Positions 43,952 through 52,932 of a stretch of 64,000 nt of DNA are shown here, piece after piece. This DNA comes from Mesonia hippocampi (GTDB lineage: Bacteria > Bacteroidota > Bacteroidia > Flavobacteriales > Flavobacteriaceae), in NCBI RefSeq assembly GCF_014197445.1, contig NZ_JACIFO010000009.1, positions 1-64,000 of the forward strand, read 5' to 3'. The position numbers were made by a program, and so were the translations under genes. Position 1 is the stretch's first letter, and the number at the start of each line of letters is the position of its first letter. A model generated the notes under the pieces. It searched no databases. It saw only the letters and a list, made by a program, of their open reading frames with translations, and was not told the DNA's origin.

Positions 43952-46462
43952 TTAGATAAGATTAAATTGTTCGAAATGATGATTGATGTGTTTTCTATGA
44001 AGTAATTCCCATTCAAAATACGTTAGTTCTCCAAAAACCACATTTTTTGTTACGGCTTTAGGGTTAAGTTGGAAATATTTCTGATATGACACTCTTGCCT
44101 CTTTTAATTTTTCTTTAGCTTCTTCTAAACTACTGTGTTTTAAATCGAATAACTTTCCTTCCTCATAAAATGGAAAATTGTAGTTTTTAGGCATTGGCTG
44201 ATACGTCCATAAAGTTTCTTGTACTTTTTCTATATGTTCCGCTGGGGTTGCTATTTCAAAATCTTGAGTTTCTGCAGCAGCAATACGGTAACTTTCTTCT
44301 AAATGCTCTAACATGTGCTGCGGCGTCATTACTCCCCAAGTTGCTTTTGCTTCTGGTGTTAATTTGGTTAACGCCTCATGAAATACCTTATCGGTTATTT
44401 CTTTAAATGTAGTTTGCTTTTTTTGCACCATGGTTAAAATGGTTGCAATGGCTACCAATTTATCCTCTTCTTCTATCGCATTTACATCAAAAACCTCCAC
44501 GTACCACTTCACTATTCCGCTAGGTAACTCTTTCCCTTTTTGATCTCGATCTACTTTTTCTTTACAGGTTAAGCGTACATTTATAGTGGTATTATGATAT
44601 AACGGACGTAAAAAACGAATTTCTTCTAAACCATAATTGGCCGCTACAGGTCCTTTATTTGGATAAACAAATAATCCTGCTGCTGCAGAAATAATAAAAT
44701 ACCCATGAGCTGTACGTTGCTCAAAAATACTACCGTCTAACGAAGTAATATCGGTATGCGCATAAAAATGATCCCAAGTAAGGTTTCCGAAGTTTACAAT
44801 ATCGGTATCGGTAATGGTTCGGTTGTGTGTTTTTAACGACATTCCCGGTTGAATATCTTCCCAATGGTAAGCAAACGGATGTTTTTCTGCTTCTTTATAA
44901 GCTGCTTTAGGTTGATATATTCCTGTGATTTCGGTAAGTGTAGTTGGCGAGCCTTGAATAGCACAACGCTGCATATAGTGTTTTACGCCTCGTTTACCGC
45001 CCATTTCTTCTCCACCTCCGGCTCTACCTGGCCCTCCATGAACCAACATTGGTAAAGGCGAACCATGTCCTGTGCTTTGTTTTGCACTCTCGCGGTTAAG
45101 CACTAAAATCCTACCGTGATGAGTTGCCGCTTTTATGGTATAATCGCGAGCAATAACATCGTTATTTGTGGTTATCGAACTTACCAAAGAACCTTTCCCC
45201 ATTTTAGATAATTGTATTGCTTCATCTAAATCCTTATAAGGCATAATGGTACTTACTGGCCCAAAAGCTTCGGTTTCATGTACCGAGGGATTATCAAAAG
45301 GAGAGTCTTCCCGAAGAACAATTGGCGACATAAATGCTCCTTTTTTAGCATCGGCACCAATGGTTTTTGTTTCTTCTAAATTACCATAAACCAAGTTAGC
45401 GGTTTTTGTTAATTCTTGTACTCGTCCTTGTACTTCCTTCACCTGATCTTTACTCACCAAAGCGCCCATACGCACTTCTTTTAATCGAGGGTCTCCAATA
45501 CTTACTTTATCCAACGCTTTTCCTAAAGCAAGTTGCACGTCTTCTACCAAGTTTTCAGGAACAATAATACGTCTAATTGCCGTACATTTCTGCCCGCATT
45601 TCACGGTCATCTCGTTACGTACTTCTTTGATAAACAAGTTGAATTCTGGCGTACCTGGAAGTGCATCTTCTCCTAAAATAGAGGCATTTAATGAATCTGC
45701 TTCCATATTAAAAGGAACAGATTCTTCTATTAATCGTTTATGAGATTTTAGCATTCTACCTGTATCGGCAGAACCGGTAAAAGTTACTACATCTTGCGAC
45801 TCTACCGTATCTAAAATTGAACGTGCAGAACCCGATATAAGCTGCAATGCTCCTTCTGGTAAAATTCCAGAATTTATAATTTCACGCACTACTGCTTCGG
45901 TTAAAAAGGCCGTATTTGTAGCAGGCTTAACCACCGCTGGCATTCCTGCCATCCAGTTTACGGCACATTTTTCTAACATTCCCCATACAGGGAAATTAAA
46001 CGCATTGATATGGATAGCCACCCCTTCTTTTGGCACAAGAATATGGTGTGCCATAAATTTTCCTCCTCGAGATAAATCTATTGGACTCCCTTCGATGTCA
46101 AAAGGTTGATTTGGGAACAATTTACGAAGTGATGCATTGGCAAATAAATTCCCAAAACCTCCTTCGATATCTATCCAACTGTCTACTTTAGTAGCTCCCG
46201 TTCTATAACTAATTTCGTAAAATTGTTTTTTTCTTTTGGTTAAATAAAGGGCTAGCTTTTTAAGCATATTACCACGTTCTTGGAACGTCATTTTACGTAA
46301 AGCTTCTCCTTTTTTTCTACCGTATTTTAAGGCTTGATCAAAATCTAAACCTGTAGTATCACTCAAGGCAATAGTTTCTCCTGTAACCGCATCTATCATA
46401 GGCACTCCCTCTCCAGAACCTACTACCCATTGTCCGTGAATATAACTTTCTAATTTCTGCAT
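43952..46462 (-). CDS. paaZ: PaaZ ring-opening enzyme with an extra DUF1569/DinB-like tail
   Basis: This 836-residue protein, against 681 in E. coli, has an aldehyde dehydrogenase domain (~1-525; PAVVKPATNTAF, VTFTGSADTGR, FNMEADSLNASILGEDALPG with the catalytic Glu, VKCGQKCTAIRRI with the catalytic Cys). Next is a MaoC-type hydratase domain (~535-680; FGNLTWDHFYAHTD, EQRTAHGYFIISAAAG). Together they hydrolyse the oxepin-CoA ring and oxidise the semialdehyde. A third domain (~688-836) contains WGVMTPQHMLEHL and FGELTYFEWELLHRKHINHHFEQF, matching the His-rich four-helix DUF1569/DinB pattern, absent from E. coli PaaZ. I believe flavobacterial PaaZ proteins are commonly this long. It lies between paaJ (53 bases) and paaF (3 bases). 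Confidence 0.94.
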   Translation of the reverse strand: MQKLESYIHGQWVVGSGEGVPMIDAVTGETIALSDTTGLDFDQALKYGRKKGEALRKMTFQERGNMLKKLALYLTKRKKQFYEISYRTGATKVDSWIDIEGGFGNLFANASLRKLFPNQPFDIEGSPIDLSRGGKFMAHHILVPKEGVAIHINAFNFPVWGMLEKCAVNWMAGMPAVVKPATNTAFLTEAVVREIINSGILPEGALQLISGSARSILDTVESQDVVTFTGSADTGRMLKSHKRLIEESVPFNMEADSLNASILGEDALPGTPEFNLFIKEVRNEMTVKCGQKCTAIRRIIVPENLVEDVQLALGKALDKVSIGDPRLKEVRMGALVSKDQVKEVQGRVQELTKTANLVYGNLEETKTIGADAKKGAFMSPIVLREDSPFDNPSVHETEAFGPVSTIMPYKDLDEAIQLSKMGKGSLVSSITTNNDVIARDYTIKAATHHGRILVLNRESAKQSTGHGSPLPMLVHGGPGRAGGGEEMGGKRGVKHYMQRCAIQGSPTTLTEITGIYQPKAAYKEAEKHPFAYHWEDIQPGMSLKTHNRTITDTDIVNFGNLTWDHFYAHTDITSLDGSIFEQRTAHGYFIISAAAGLFVYPNKGPVAANYGLEEIRFLRPLYHNTTINVRLTCKEKVDRDQKGKELPSGIVKWYVEVFDVNAIEEEDKLVAIATILTMVQKKQTTFKEITDKVFHEALTKLTPEAKATWGVMTPQHMLEHLEESYRIAAAETQDFEIATPAEHIEKVQETLWTYQPMPKNYNFPFYEEGKLFDLKHSSLEEAKEKLKEARVSYQKYFQLNPKAVTKNVVFGELTYFEWELLHRKHINHHFEQFNLI

Positions 46463-46515
46463 AATTATTTTTTAAAACCTTTTATACAAAAGGCTGAAGA
46501 TTTTTATTGTTAAAA

Positions 46516-47718
46516 TTAAACACGCTCAATTACTGCTGCATAGCCTTGCCCAACTCCAATACACATTGTTACTAGGGCGTATTTTTTTTGGGTTAATTGT
46601 AATTCTAAGGCTGCAGAATATGCAATACGTGCTCCTGTTACCCCTAGCGGATGCCCAATAGCAATAGCTCCTCCATTAGGGTTTAATCTTGGGTCATTAT
46701 CTTTTAATCCCCAAGCTCTTACACAGGCTAATGCTTGTGCAGCAAAGGCTTCATTAAGTTCGATAATATCCATATCATCCATTGTTAAGCCTGCTTTTTT
46801 TAAGGCTTTATTTGAGGCTTCTACTGGGCCAATTCCCATTATTCTAGGCTCTACCCCTACTACGGCAGAACTCACAATTTTCGCCATTGGTTTTAGCTGG
46901 TATTCTTTTACTGCTTTTTCTGAAGCAATAATCGTTGCGGCCGCTCCGTCATTAAGCCCCGAAGAGTTCCCTGCTGTTACGCTTCCTTCTTGCCTAAATG
47001 CTGGACGTAATTTTGCCAAGATTTCTGGCGTTGTTGTAGGTTTTACAAATTCGTCTTGACTAAAAATTATAGGGTCTTTTTTTCGTTGTGGAATTTCTAC
47101 CGCTAAAATTTCCTTAGCTAAACGTCCGTTTTTTTGTGCTTCAGTAGCTTTTTGCTGACTCCAATAAGCGAAAGCATCTTGATCTTCTCGAGAGATGTTA
47201 TATTTTTCGACTAGATTCTCTGCAGTCATTCCCATCCCATCAACACCATACATTTCTTTCATTTTTGGGTTGATAAAACGCCATCCAAAGCTTGTATCAT
47301 ACATTTTAGCATCGGTTCCGTATGCCGAAGATACTTTAGATATGGCGTAAGGTCCGCGCGTCATGTGTTCTACTCCACCACTTATAAATAAATCCCCATC
47401 ACCTGCTTTGATAGCTCTATTGGCATGAATAATGGCAGACAAGCCACTACTACATAATCTATTAACCGTTTCTCCTGGTACGGTATAAGGTAAACCTGCT
47501 AATAATGATGACATTCGCGCTACGTTTCTGTTATCTTCGCCTGCTTGGTTTGCACAACCTAAAATAACATCATCGTATGCTTCTTTAGGAATATTAGGAT
47601 TCCTTTTTACTATTTCCTTAATTACTAGTGCTCCTAAATCGTCTGTACGTACGGGAGCTAATGTTCCTTTATATTTCCCTATAGGAGTTCTTATTCCGTC
47701 TATAATATATGCGTGCAT
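46516..47718 (-). CDS. paaJ: 3-oxoadipyl-CoA thiolase
   Basis: This 400-residue thiolase performs the final cleavage of 3-oxoadipyl-CoA into succinyl-CoA and acetyl-CoA (and acts on the dehydrosuberyl intermediate). Signatures are VNRLCSSGLSAI with the nucleophilic Cys (~90), NGGAIAIGHPLGVTGAR with the catalytic His, and CIGVGQGYA with the second Cys. The N-terminal DGIRTPIGKYKGTLAPVRTDDLGA is typical of the PaaJ/PcaF group. It begins the paaJ-Z-F-Y run. Its promoter must lie in the 133-base divergent gap shared with the adhesin gene, but no clear -7 box is visible on that strand. Confidence 0.92.
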   Translation of the reverse strand: MHAYIIDGIRTPIGKYKGTLAPVRTDDLGALVIKEIVKRNPNIPKEAYDDVILGCANQAGEDNRNVARMSSLLAGLPYTVPGETVNRLCSSGLSAIIHANRAIKAGDGDLFISGGVEHMTRGPYAISKVSSAYGTDAKMYDTSFGWRFINPKMKEMYGVDGMGMTAENLVEKYNISREDQDAFAYWSQQKATEAQKNGRLAKEILAVEIPQRKKDPIIFSQDEFVKPTTTPEILAKLRPAFRQEGSVTAGNSSGLNDGAAATIIASEKAVKEYQLKPMAKIVSSAVVGVEPRIMGIGPVEASNKALKKAGLTMDDMDIIELNEAFAAQALACVRAWGLKDNDPRLNPNGGAIAIGHPLGVTGARIAYSAALELQLTQKKYALVTMCIGVGQGYAAVIERV

Positions 47719-47825
47719 AAAAATTTTATATTTAAGGCTTAAAAATAAAGAAAATCATACGAATTGCCTAAGTATTTAAGGCTTTAATCTTAACCTTCTT
47801 AGTATCAATAAAAAAATAAAAAATG

Positions 47826-47833
47826 TATTTTTG
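47826..47833 (+). promoter_or_regulatory. -7 box of the repeat-adhesin gene
   Basis: TATTTTTG matches TAnnTTTG and lies 18 bases before the ATG at 47852, giving a leader of about a dozen bases. It also shows that the upstream TTG (47831) is promoter, not a start codon. Confidence 0.55.
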
Positions 47834-47851
47834 AAAAATAAAACATACTGC

Positions 47852-50800
47852 ATGCACAAACTAAGCATCTTTCTTATTGTAATTTGTTTTTCAATATTTT
47901 ACGCCAATGCACAAAGCATTGTTTATGTTAGCCCTACTGGAACAGGAAATGGTACGTCTTGGGCACAAGCTACAGATATTACCAGCGCACTAGCTAGTGC
48001 AAACAACAATACCGATATCTGGCTAAAAGAAGGCAGCTACCTAATTAATTCAACTTTAATAGTAGGAAGTGATAACCTTAGCCTATACGGAGGTTTTGTT
48101 GGAACAGAAACCTCCCTTAACCAGCGTAATTGGCAAAACAACCTTACTACTTTTGACGGACAAAATTCAACAAAAATAATGCGTATAAACGCCGACGATT
48201 GCATATTGGATGGTATTACTTTTACAAATGGTTTTGTTACAGGAAGCATTAGTACTACTAACGATGGCGGTGGGGCTTTACGATTAGCTGGAGACAACAC
48301 TTTAGTGATTAATTGTAAATTTACAAACAACACCTCTCAAGCAGAAAGAGGTGGTGGCGCCATTTTTATGTGGCATGGCAATAATCATACTGTTGATAAT
48401 TGTATTTTTGAAAACAACAGTAACACTAACGCCTCGGGAAATGGTGGTGGTGCCATTCATAATTGGGACGATAATGTAACCTTTAAAAACACCACATTTA
48501 TCAACAACTCTTCTTCTACTAATGGTGGAGCTCTATATACTTGGACGCAAGATGTTCTTATAGAAAATTGTATTTTTGAAGACAACGAAAGCAACAGTTA
48601 TGGCGGAGCTATCCACTCAAGATCAACACTTAGCATTTTAAATACAGAATTCACCAACAATACCTCAATGGGGAGAGGCGGTGCAATAGACAACGGAAAT
48701 GTTCTTTATGTAGTTAATAATTTGTTTGATGGAAATTCTAGCCAAAATAATTATGGAGGTGCAATATTTAATGGAAAAGAAATTCATATCACGAATGCTA
48801 CTTTTACAAACAACAGCAATACAGCCTTAGCGCACAATGCGAATACAGCATGCTCAACTACCATATACAACTCCATTTTCTACAACAACCAAGCCTACAG
48901 TTCTTTCCCTTATTCAGATATCGCACCAACGAATACAACTGACAATAGCGTTAAAGATTTTCAAAACAATATCCTAGAAGGAAACCCCAACGGAACAAAT
49001 AATTCAATTGGTGTTAACCCTTTGTTCATTGACCCTACAAACAGCAATTACGAACTTCAAAGTAGCAGCCCTGCAATAGATACTGGCAGCAATGCTTTGT
49101 ACAATAACGTTTCTACTATTGCTATTAACAACGCTACTGATTTAAGTGGGGATACCCGCGTATTCAACACCATAGTTGATCTTGGTGCTTATGAATACAA
49201 CACGCCCATTACCTGCACCAATATTGCTAGTCCGTTGAATACCGACACCAATGTCGCTATCAACACCAGCATTACTTGGAATGCAGTTGCTGATGCCGAT
49301 GGGTATTCTATTTCTCTAGGAACTTCGGCAAGTGCTAACGATATTCTAAACAACCTAGATGTTGGTAACACAACTTCTTATACGCCTGCTAATAGTTTTC
49401 CGCAGAACACAACGATCTTTGTAAGTATTATTCCTTACAATTCTGCAGGAGATGCTAGTGCGTGTACCGAAGAAAGTTTTACCACCGAAACCATTATCAC
49501 ACCGCCTAATTGCACCACTATTACTAGTCCATTAAATGCCGATACCAATGTCGCTGTCAACACCAGCATTACTTGGAACGCAGTTGCTGATGCCGATGGG
49601 TATTCTATTTCTCTAGGAACTTCCGCTGGAGCTAACGATATTCTAAACAACCTAGATGTTGGTAACACAACTTCTTATACGCCTGCTAATAGTTTTCCGC
49701 AGAACACAACAATCTTTGTAAGTATTATTCCTTACAATTCTGCAGGAAATGCTAGTGCATGTACCGAAGAAAGCTTTACCACCGAAACCATTATTACACC
49801 GCCTAATTGCACCACTATTGCTAGTCCGTTGAATACCGACACTAATGTCGCTGTCAATACCAGCATTACTTGGAACGCAGTTGCTGATGCCGATGGGTAT
49901 TCTATTTCTCTAGGAACTTCCGCTGGAGCTAACGATATTCTAAACAACCTAGATGTTGGTAACACAACTTCTTATACCCCTGCTAATAGTTTTCCGCAGA
50001 ACACAACAATCTTTGTAAGTATTATTCCTTACAATTCTGCAGGAGATGCTAGTGCGTGTACCGAAGAAAGTTTTACCACCGAAACCATTATCACACCGCC
50101 TAATTGCACCACTATTACTAGTCCATTAAATGCCGATACCAATGTTGCTATCAACACCAGCATTACTTGGAATGCAGTTGCTGATGCCGATGGGTATTCT
50201 ATTTCTCTAGGAACTTCCGCTGGAGCTAACGATATTCTAAACAACCTAGATGTTGGTAACACAACTTCTTATACCCCTGCTAATAGTTTTCCGCAGAACA
50301 CAACAATCTTTGTAAGTATTATTCCTTACAACTCTGCAGGAAATGCGAATGCCTGTACCGAAGAAAGTTTTACCACTGAAACTATTATTATACCGCCTAA
50401 TTGCACCAATATTACTAGTCCGTTGAATGCCGACACTAATGTCGCTGTCAATACCAGCATTACTTGGAATGCAGTTGCTGATGCCGATGGGTATTCTATT
50501 TCTCTAGGAACTTCCGCTGGAGCTAACGATATTCTAAACAACCTAGATGTTGGTAACACAACTTCTTATACCCCTGCTAATAGTTTTCCACAGAACACAA
50601 CAATCTTTGTAAACATTATTCCTTACAATTCTGCAGGAAATGCTAGTGCGTGTACCGAAGAAAGTTTTACCACCGAAACCATTATCACACCGCCTAATTG
50701 CACCAATATTACTAGTCCGTTGAATACCGACACTAATGTCGCTGTCAACACCAGTATTACTTGGAATGCAGTTGCTGATGCCGATGGGTATTCTATTTCT

Positions 50801-51265
50801 CTAGGAACTTCCGCTGGAGCTAACGATATTCTAAACAACCTAGATGTTGGTAACACAACTTCTTATACCCCTGCTAATAGTTTTCCGCAGAACACAACGA
50901 TTTTTGTAAACATTATTCCTTACAATTCTGCAGGAGATGCTAGTGCGTGTACCGAAGAAAGCTTTACCACCGAAACCATTATTATACCGCCAATAGATAA
51001 AAACACACTAATTATTCCCAATTTTTTCACCCCTAATAATGACGGTATAAACGATTTATTCAAAATAATTGATGAAGAGAATATTGTAAAAGAATTTATA
51101 ATTTTTGACAGGTTCGGAAAAATTCTCTATAGCGGAAAAACTTCGTACAACCTAATTTGGGATGGAAATTATAACGGAAAAAAAATGCCAGCAAACGATT
51201 ACTGGCTAAAGCTTGTATTAAAATCTGGAGAAGTAATTACTAAAAATATCAGTTTATTACGTTAA
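47852..51265 (+). CDS. T9SS type B adhesin with beta-helix and six identical-looking FnIII repeats
   Basis: The ATG at 47852 gives a signal peptide (MHKLSIFLIVICFSIFYANAQ) and 1137 residues. A parallel beta-helix (~20-450) follows, with recurring NNxSxxxGGAI coils (for example NNSSSTNGGALYTW and NNTSMGRGGAIDNG) and the ending SPAIDTGSNALYN...DLGAYEYN of choice-of-anchor-Q proteins. Residues ~455-1048 are six nearly identical 99-residue FnIII-like repeats (ITWNAVADADGYSISLGTSA). The CHU_C domain ends the protein (IPNFFTPNNDGINDLFKI, FIIFDRFGKILYSG, MPANDYWLKLVL). It lies on the opposite strand inside the paa region, between paaJ and paaI, and ends only 11 bases from the paaI stop. It is probably a surface adhesin. 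It has no evident link to phenylacetate metabolism and may be an insertion. Confidence 0.93.
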   Translation: MHKLSIFLIVICFSIFYANAQSIVYVSPTGTGNGTSWAQATDITSALASANNNTDIWLKEGSYLINSTLIVGSDNLSLYGGFVGTETSLNQRNWQNNLTTFDGQNSTKIMRINADDCILDGITFTNGFVTGSISTTNDGGGALRLAGDNTLVINCKFTNNTSQAERGGGAIFMWHGNNHTVDNCIFENNSNTNASGNGGGAIHNWDDNVTFKNTTFINNSSSTNGGALYTWTQDVLIENCIFEDNESNSYGGAIHSRSTLSILNTEFTNNTSMGRGGAIDNGNVLYVVNNLFDGNSSQNNYGGAIFNGKEIHITNATFTNNSNTALAHNANTACSTTIYNSIFYNNQAYSSFPYSDIAPTNTTDNSVKDFQNNILEGNPNGTNNSIGVNPLFIDPTNSNYELQSSSPAIDTGSNALYNNVSTIAINNATDLSGDTRVFNTIVDLGAYEYNTPITCTNIASPLNTDTNVAINTSITWNAVADADGYSISLGTSASANDILNNLDVGNTTSYTPANSFPQNTTIFVSIIPYNSAGDASACTEESFTTETIITPPNCTTITSPLNADTNVAVNTSITWNAVADADGYSISLGTSAGANDILNNLDVGNTTSYTPANSFPQNTTIFVSIIPYNSAGNASACTEESFTTETIITPPNCTTIASPLNTDTNVAVNTSITWNAVADADGYSISLGTSAGANDILNNLDVGNTTSYTPANSFPQNTTIFVSIIPYNSAGDASACTEESFTTETIITPPNCTTITSPLNADTNVAINTSITWNAVADADGYSISLGTSAGANDILNNLDVGNTTSYTPANSFPQNTTIFVSIIPYNSAGNANACTEESFTTETIIIPPNCTNITSPLNADTNVAVNTSITWNAVADADGYSISLGTSAGANDILNNLDVGNTTSYTPANSFPQNTTIFVNIIPYNSAGNASACTEESFTTETIITPPNCTNITSPLNTDTNVAVNTSITWNAVADADGYSISLGTSAGANDILNNLDVGNTTSYTPANSFPQNTTIFVNIIPYNSAGDASACTEESFTTETIIIPPIDKNTLIIPNFFTPNNDGINDLFKIIDEENIVKEFIIFDRFGKILYSGKTSYNLIWDGNYNGKKMPANDYWLKLVLKSGEVITKNISLLR
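49214..50995 (+). repeat. Six tandem 297-bp repeats within the adhesin gene
   Basis: Units begin at 49214, 49511, 49808, 50105, 50402 and 50699, each exactly 297 bp (99 codons) and opening with TGCACCA. They differ by only scattered substitutions, such as A/T/N or S/N codon changes. Such homogeneity suggests recent duplication or ongoing gene conversion, and the copy number may vary between strains. Confidence 0.95.
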
Positions 51266-51276
51266 GTCATTAATGT

Positions 51277-51708
51277 TTATTCTTCTAGTACTTGTTTACT
51301 ACTTCGGTAAACCGTACCGCGAAAATAATAATAAACCTCTCCCTGTTCATTAGAGATTTCTACATCAAAATCGGCGGTTTTATAAGTAACATTTAAGGCT
51401 TTAGCCTCAGCATACAGCAGTTCGCCTTCGTGAGCTGCTTTAGAATAAATCATGTTTCCGTTTATAGAAACGGAAACACGACCATAAGAATTTGATGCAA
51501 ATGCAAATGCACTATCGGCAAAGGTAAAAGCAATTCCACCGTGTAAAATACCATGCCCGTTTAGCATTTCTTTTCTTACCCGCATAGACAATTTACAATA
51601 GCCTTCTTTTATTTCTAAAAGAGAAGTATCTAACCATTGTGTACAATAGTCTTTTTCCATCATTTTCTGATAGATTGCTTTGGCGGTTTTGTTTTTATCT
51701 TCGCTCAT
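51277..51708 (-). CDS. paaI: Phenylacetate-pathway thioesterase
   Basis: This 143-residue hot-dog-fold thioesterase has the signature GHGILHGGIAFTFADSAFAFASN (~48-70), in which the Asp and the HGG loop form the active site. It contains SVSINGNMIYSKAAHEGELLYAEAKAL. PaaI hydrolyses hydroxylated phenylacetyl-CoA and other dead-end CoA thioesters, releasing CoA. It starts 6 bases after the paaH stop and is the last gene of the paaE-A-B-C-D-G-H-I run. It converges with the adhesin gene at a gap of 11 bases with no terminator visible. Confidence 0.94.
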   Translation of the reverse strand: MSEDKNKTAKAIYQKMMEKDYCTQWLDTSLLEIKEGYCKLSMRVRKEMLNGHGILHGGIAFTFADSAFAFASNSYGRVSVSINGNMIYSKAAHEGELLYAEAKALNVTYKTADFDVEISNEQGEVYYYFRGTVYRSSKQVLEE

Positions 51709-51714
51709 ATTTTT

Positions 51715-52872
51715 TTATTCAATTATAAACTGTTTAGCTTCCTTTTTCATTTTTCGAAGTAACGGACTACAACGGTACCTATCTTCATGGTATTCATTAT
51801 ACAAAGCGTCTAATTTTTCTACACACCAATCTATTCCTAATTCATTTGCCCATTGCAATAAACCTTTAGGATAGTTTACGCCTTTAGTCATGGCTAAATC
51901 TATCGCTTTTGCACTTGCTATGTTTAAGAATAAGGCATCTGCTGCTTCATTAATAAGCATCACAATTACGCGTTCGAAAATTGCTTTTTTCAAGGCTTCA
52001 TCATTAGCTGGTGTAGGTTTTATTTCTGTAGAATAATCATAAAAACCTCTTCCCGATTTTCTTCCTAAATAACCTGCTTCTGAAAGTCGTTTTTGTGTAA
52101 ACGAAGGTTTATAACGCGGGTCGTAATAGAAAGATTTGAAAACGGTTTCTGTTACGGTATAATTTACATCATTCCCGATAAAGTCCATCAATTCAAAAGG
52201 TCCCATTCTAAAACCTCCTATCTCTTTTAAGGCTGTATCTATCGTAATGAAATCGGCTTTACCTTCTTCATATATTCGCAAAGACTCTCCATAAAACGGA
52301 CGAGCAACACGGTTTACAATAAAACCTGGTGTATCTTTTACCAAGACGCCTACTTTTTTCCAATCGGCTATTATGTTTACTACCTTTTGTTTAACTTCTT
52401 CTGAAGTTTGTACTGCAGGAATAATCTCTACTAATGCCATTAATGGCGCTGGATTAAAAAAGTGTATCCCGATTACGCGTGATGGTTTTTTTAAAGCCGA
52501 AGCAATAGAGGCAATTGAAAGTGAAGAAGTGTTTGACGCAATAATAGCATCTTCGGTTTGATAGCTTTCTAACTCTTGAAATACTTTTTGCTTTATCGTT
52601 AGATCTTCAACAATGGCTTCTATGGTTAATTCTACCGAAGCCAAGGCTTCCAGTTGGTTTACATATGCTATGTTTGCTTGTATACGGTTTTTTTCTGCAA
52701 CATCTATTCGTCCTTTCTCTACAAGCCTAGTTAGTATTTTATCGAGTTTCGTTTTACTATTTTCTAATGCAGTGGTGTTCGTATCATACACAAGTACATT
52801 ACAACCTGCAGTGGCTGCTATTTGAGCAATTCCGCTTCCCATTGTTCCGCTTCCTATTATTCCTACTTTCAT
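51715..52872 (-). CDS. paaH: 3-hydroxyacyl-CoA dehydrogenase of the paa pathway
   Basis: This 385-residue NAD-dependent dehydrogenase has the Rossmann motif VGIIGSGTMGSGIAQIAATAG at the extreme N-terminus, ASNTSSLSIASIAS, VIGIHFFNPAPLMALVEII with the catalytic His, and VKDTPGFIVNRVARPFYGE. A second C-terminal HCDH domain begins ~285. It oxidises 3-hydroxyadipyl-CoA to 3-oxoadipyl-CoA. It is shorter than E. coli PaaH (475 residues). It sits 60 bases after paaG and 6 before paaI. Confidence 0.92.
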   Translation of the reverse strand: MKVGIIGSGTMGSGIAQIAATAGCNVLVYDTNTTALENSKTKLDKILTRLVEKGRIDVAEKNRIQANIAYVNQLEALASVELTIEAIVEDLTIKQKVFQELESYQTEDAIIASNTSSLSIASIASALKKPSRVIGIHFFNPAPLMALVEIIPAVQTSEEVKQKVVNIIADWKKVGVLVKDTPGFIVNRVARPFYGESLRIYEEGKADFITIDTALKEIGGFRMGPFELMDFIGNDVNYTVTETVFKSFYYDPRYKPSFTQKRLSEAGYLGRKSGRGFYDYSTEIKPTPANDEALKKAIFERVIVMLINEAADALFLNIASAKAIDLAMTKGVNYPKGLLQWANELGIDWCVEKLDALYNEYHEDRYRCSPLLRKMKKEAKQFIIE

Positions 52873-52932
52873 GGTTTTATTTTTATCTTTTAAGAAAGTT
52901 ATTTAACATACGTTCAAAATTATTGCTATAAT

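Noticed and set aside
47729-47784. 12-bp direct repeat (TATTTAAGGCTT) as an insertion-site duplication for the adhesin
   Set aside because: Both copies lie on the same side of the adhesin gene, so they do not flank it.
49189-50856. Series of minus-strand open frames of about 60-77 codons spaced 297 bp apart
   Set aside because: They are antisense shadows of the tandem repeats in the adhesin gene, repeating because the repeats do; no independent coding signal or start context.
49214-50995. CRISPR-like regular repetition
   Set aside because: The unit is 297 bp, in frame, and encodes an FnIII-like domain; there are no short repeats with unique spacers.
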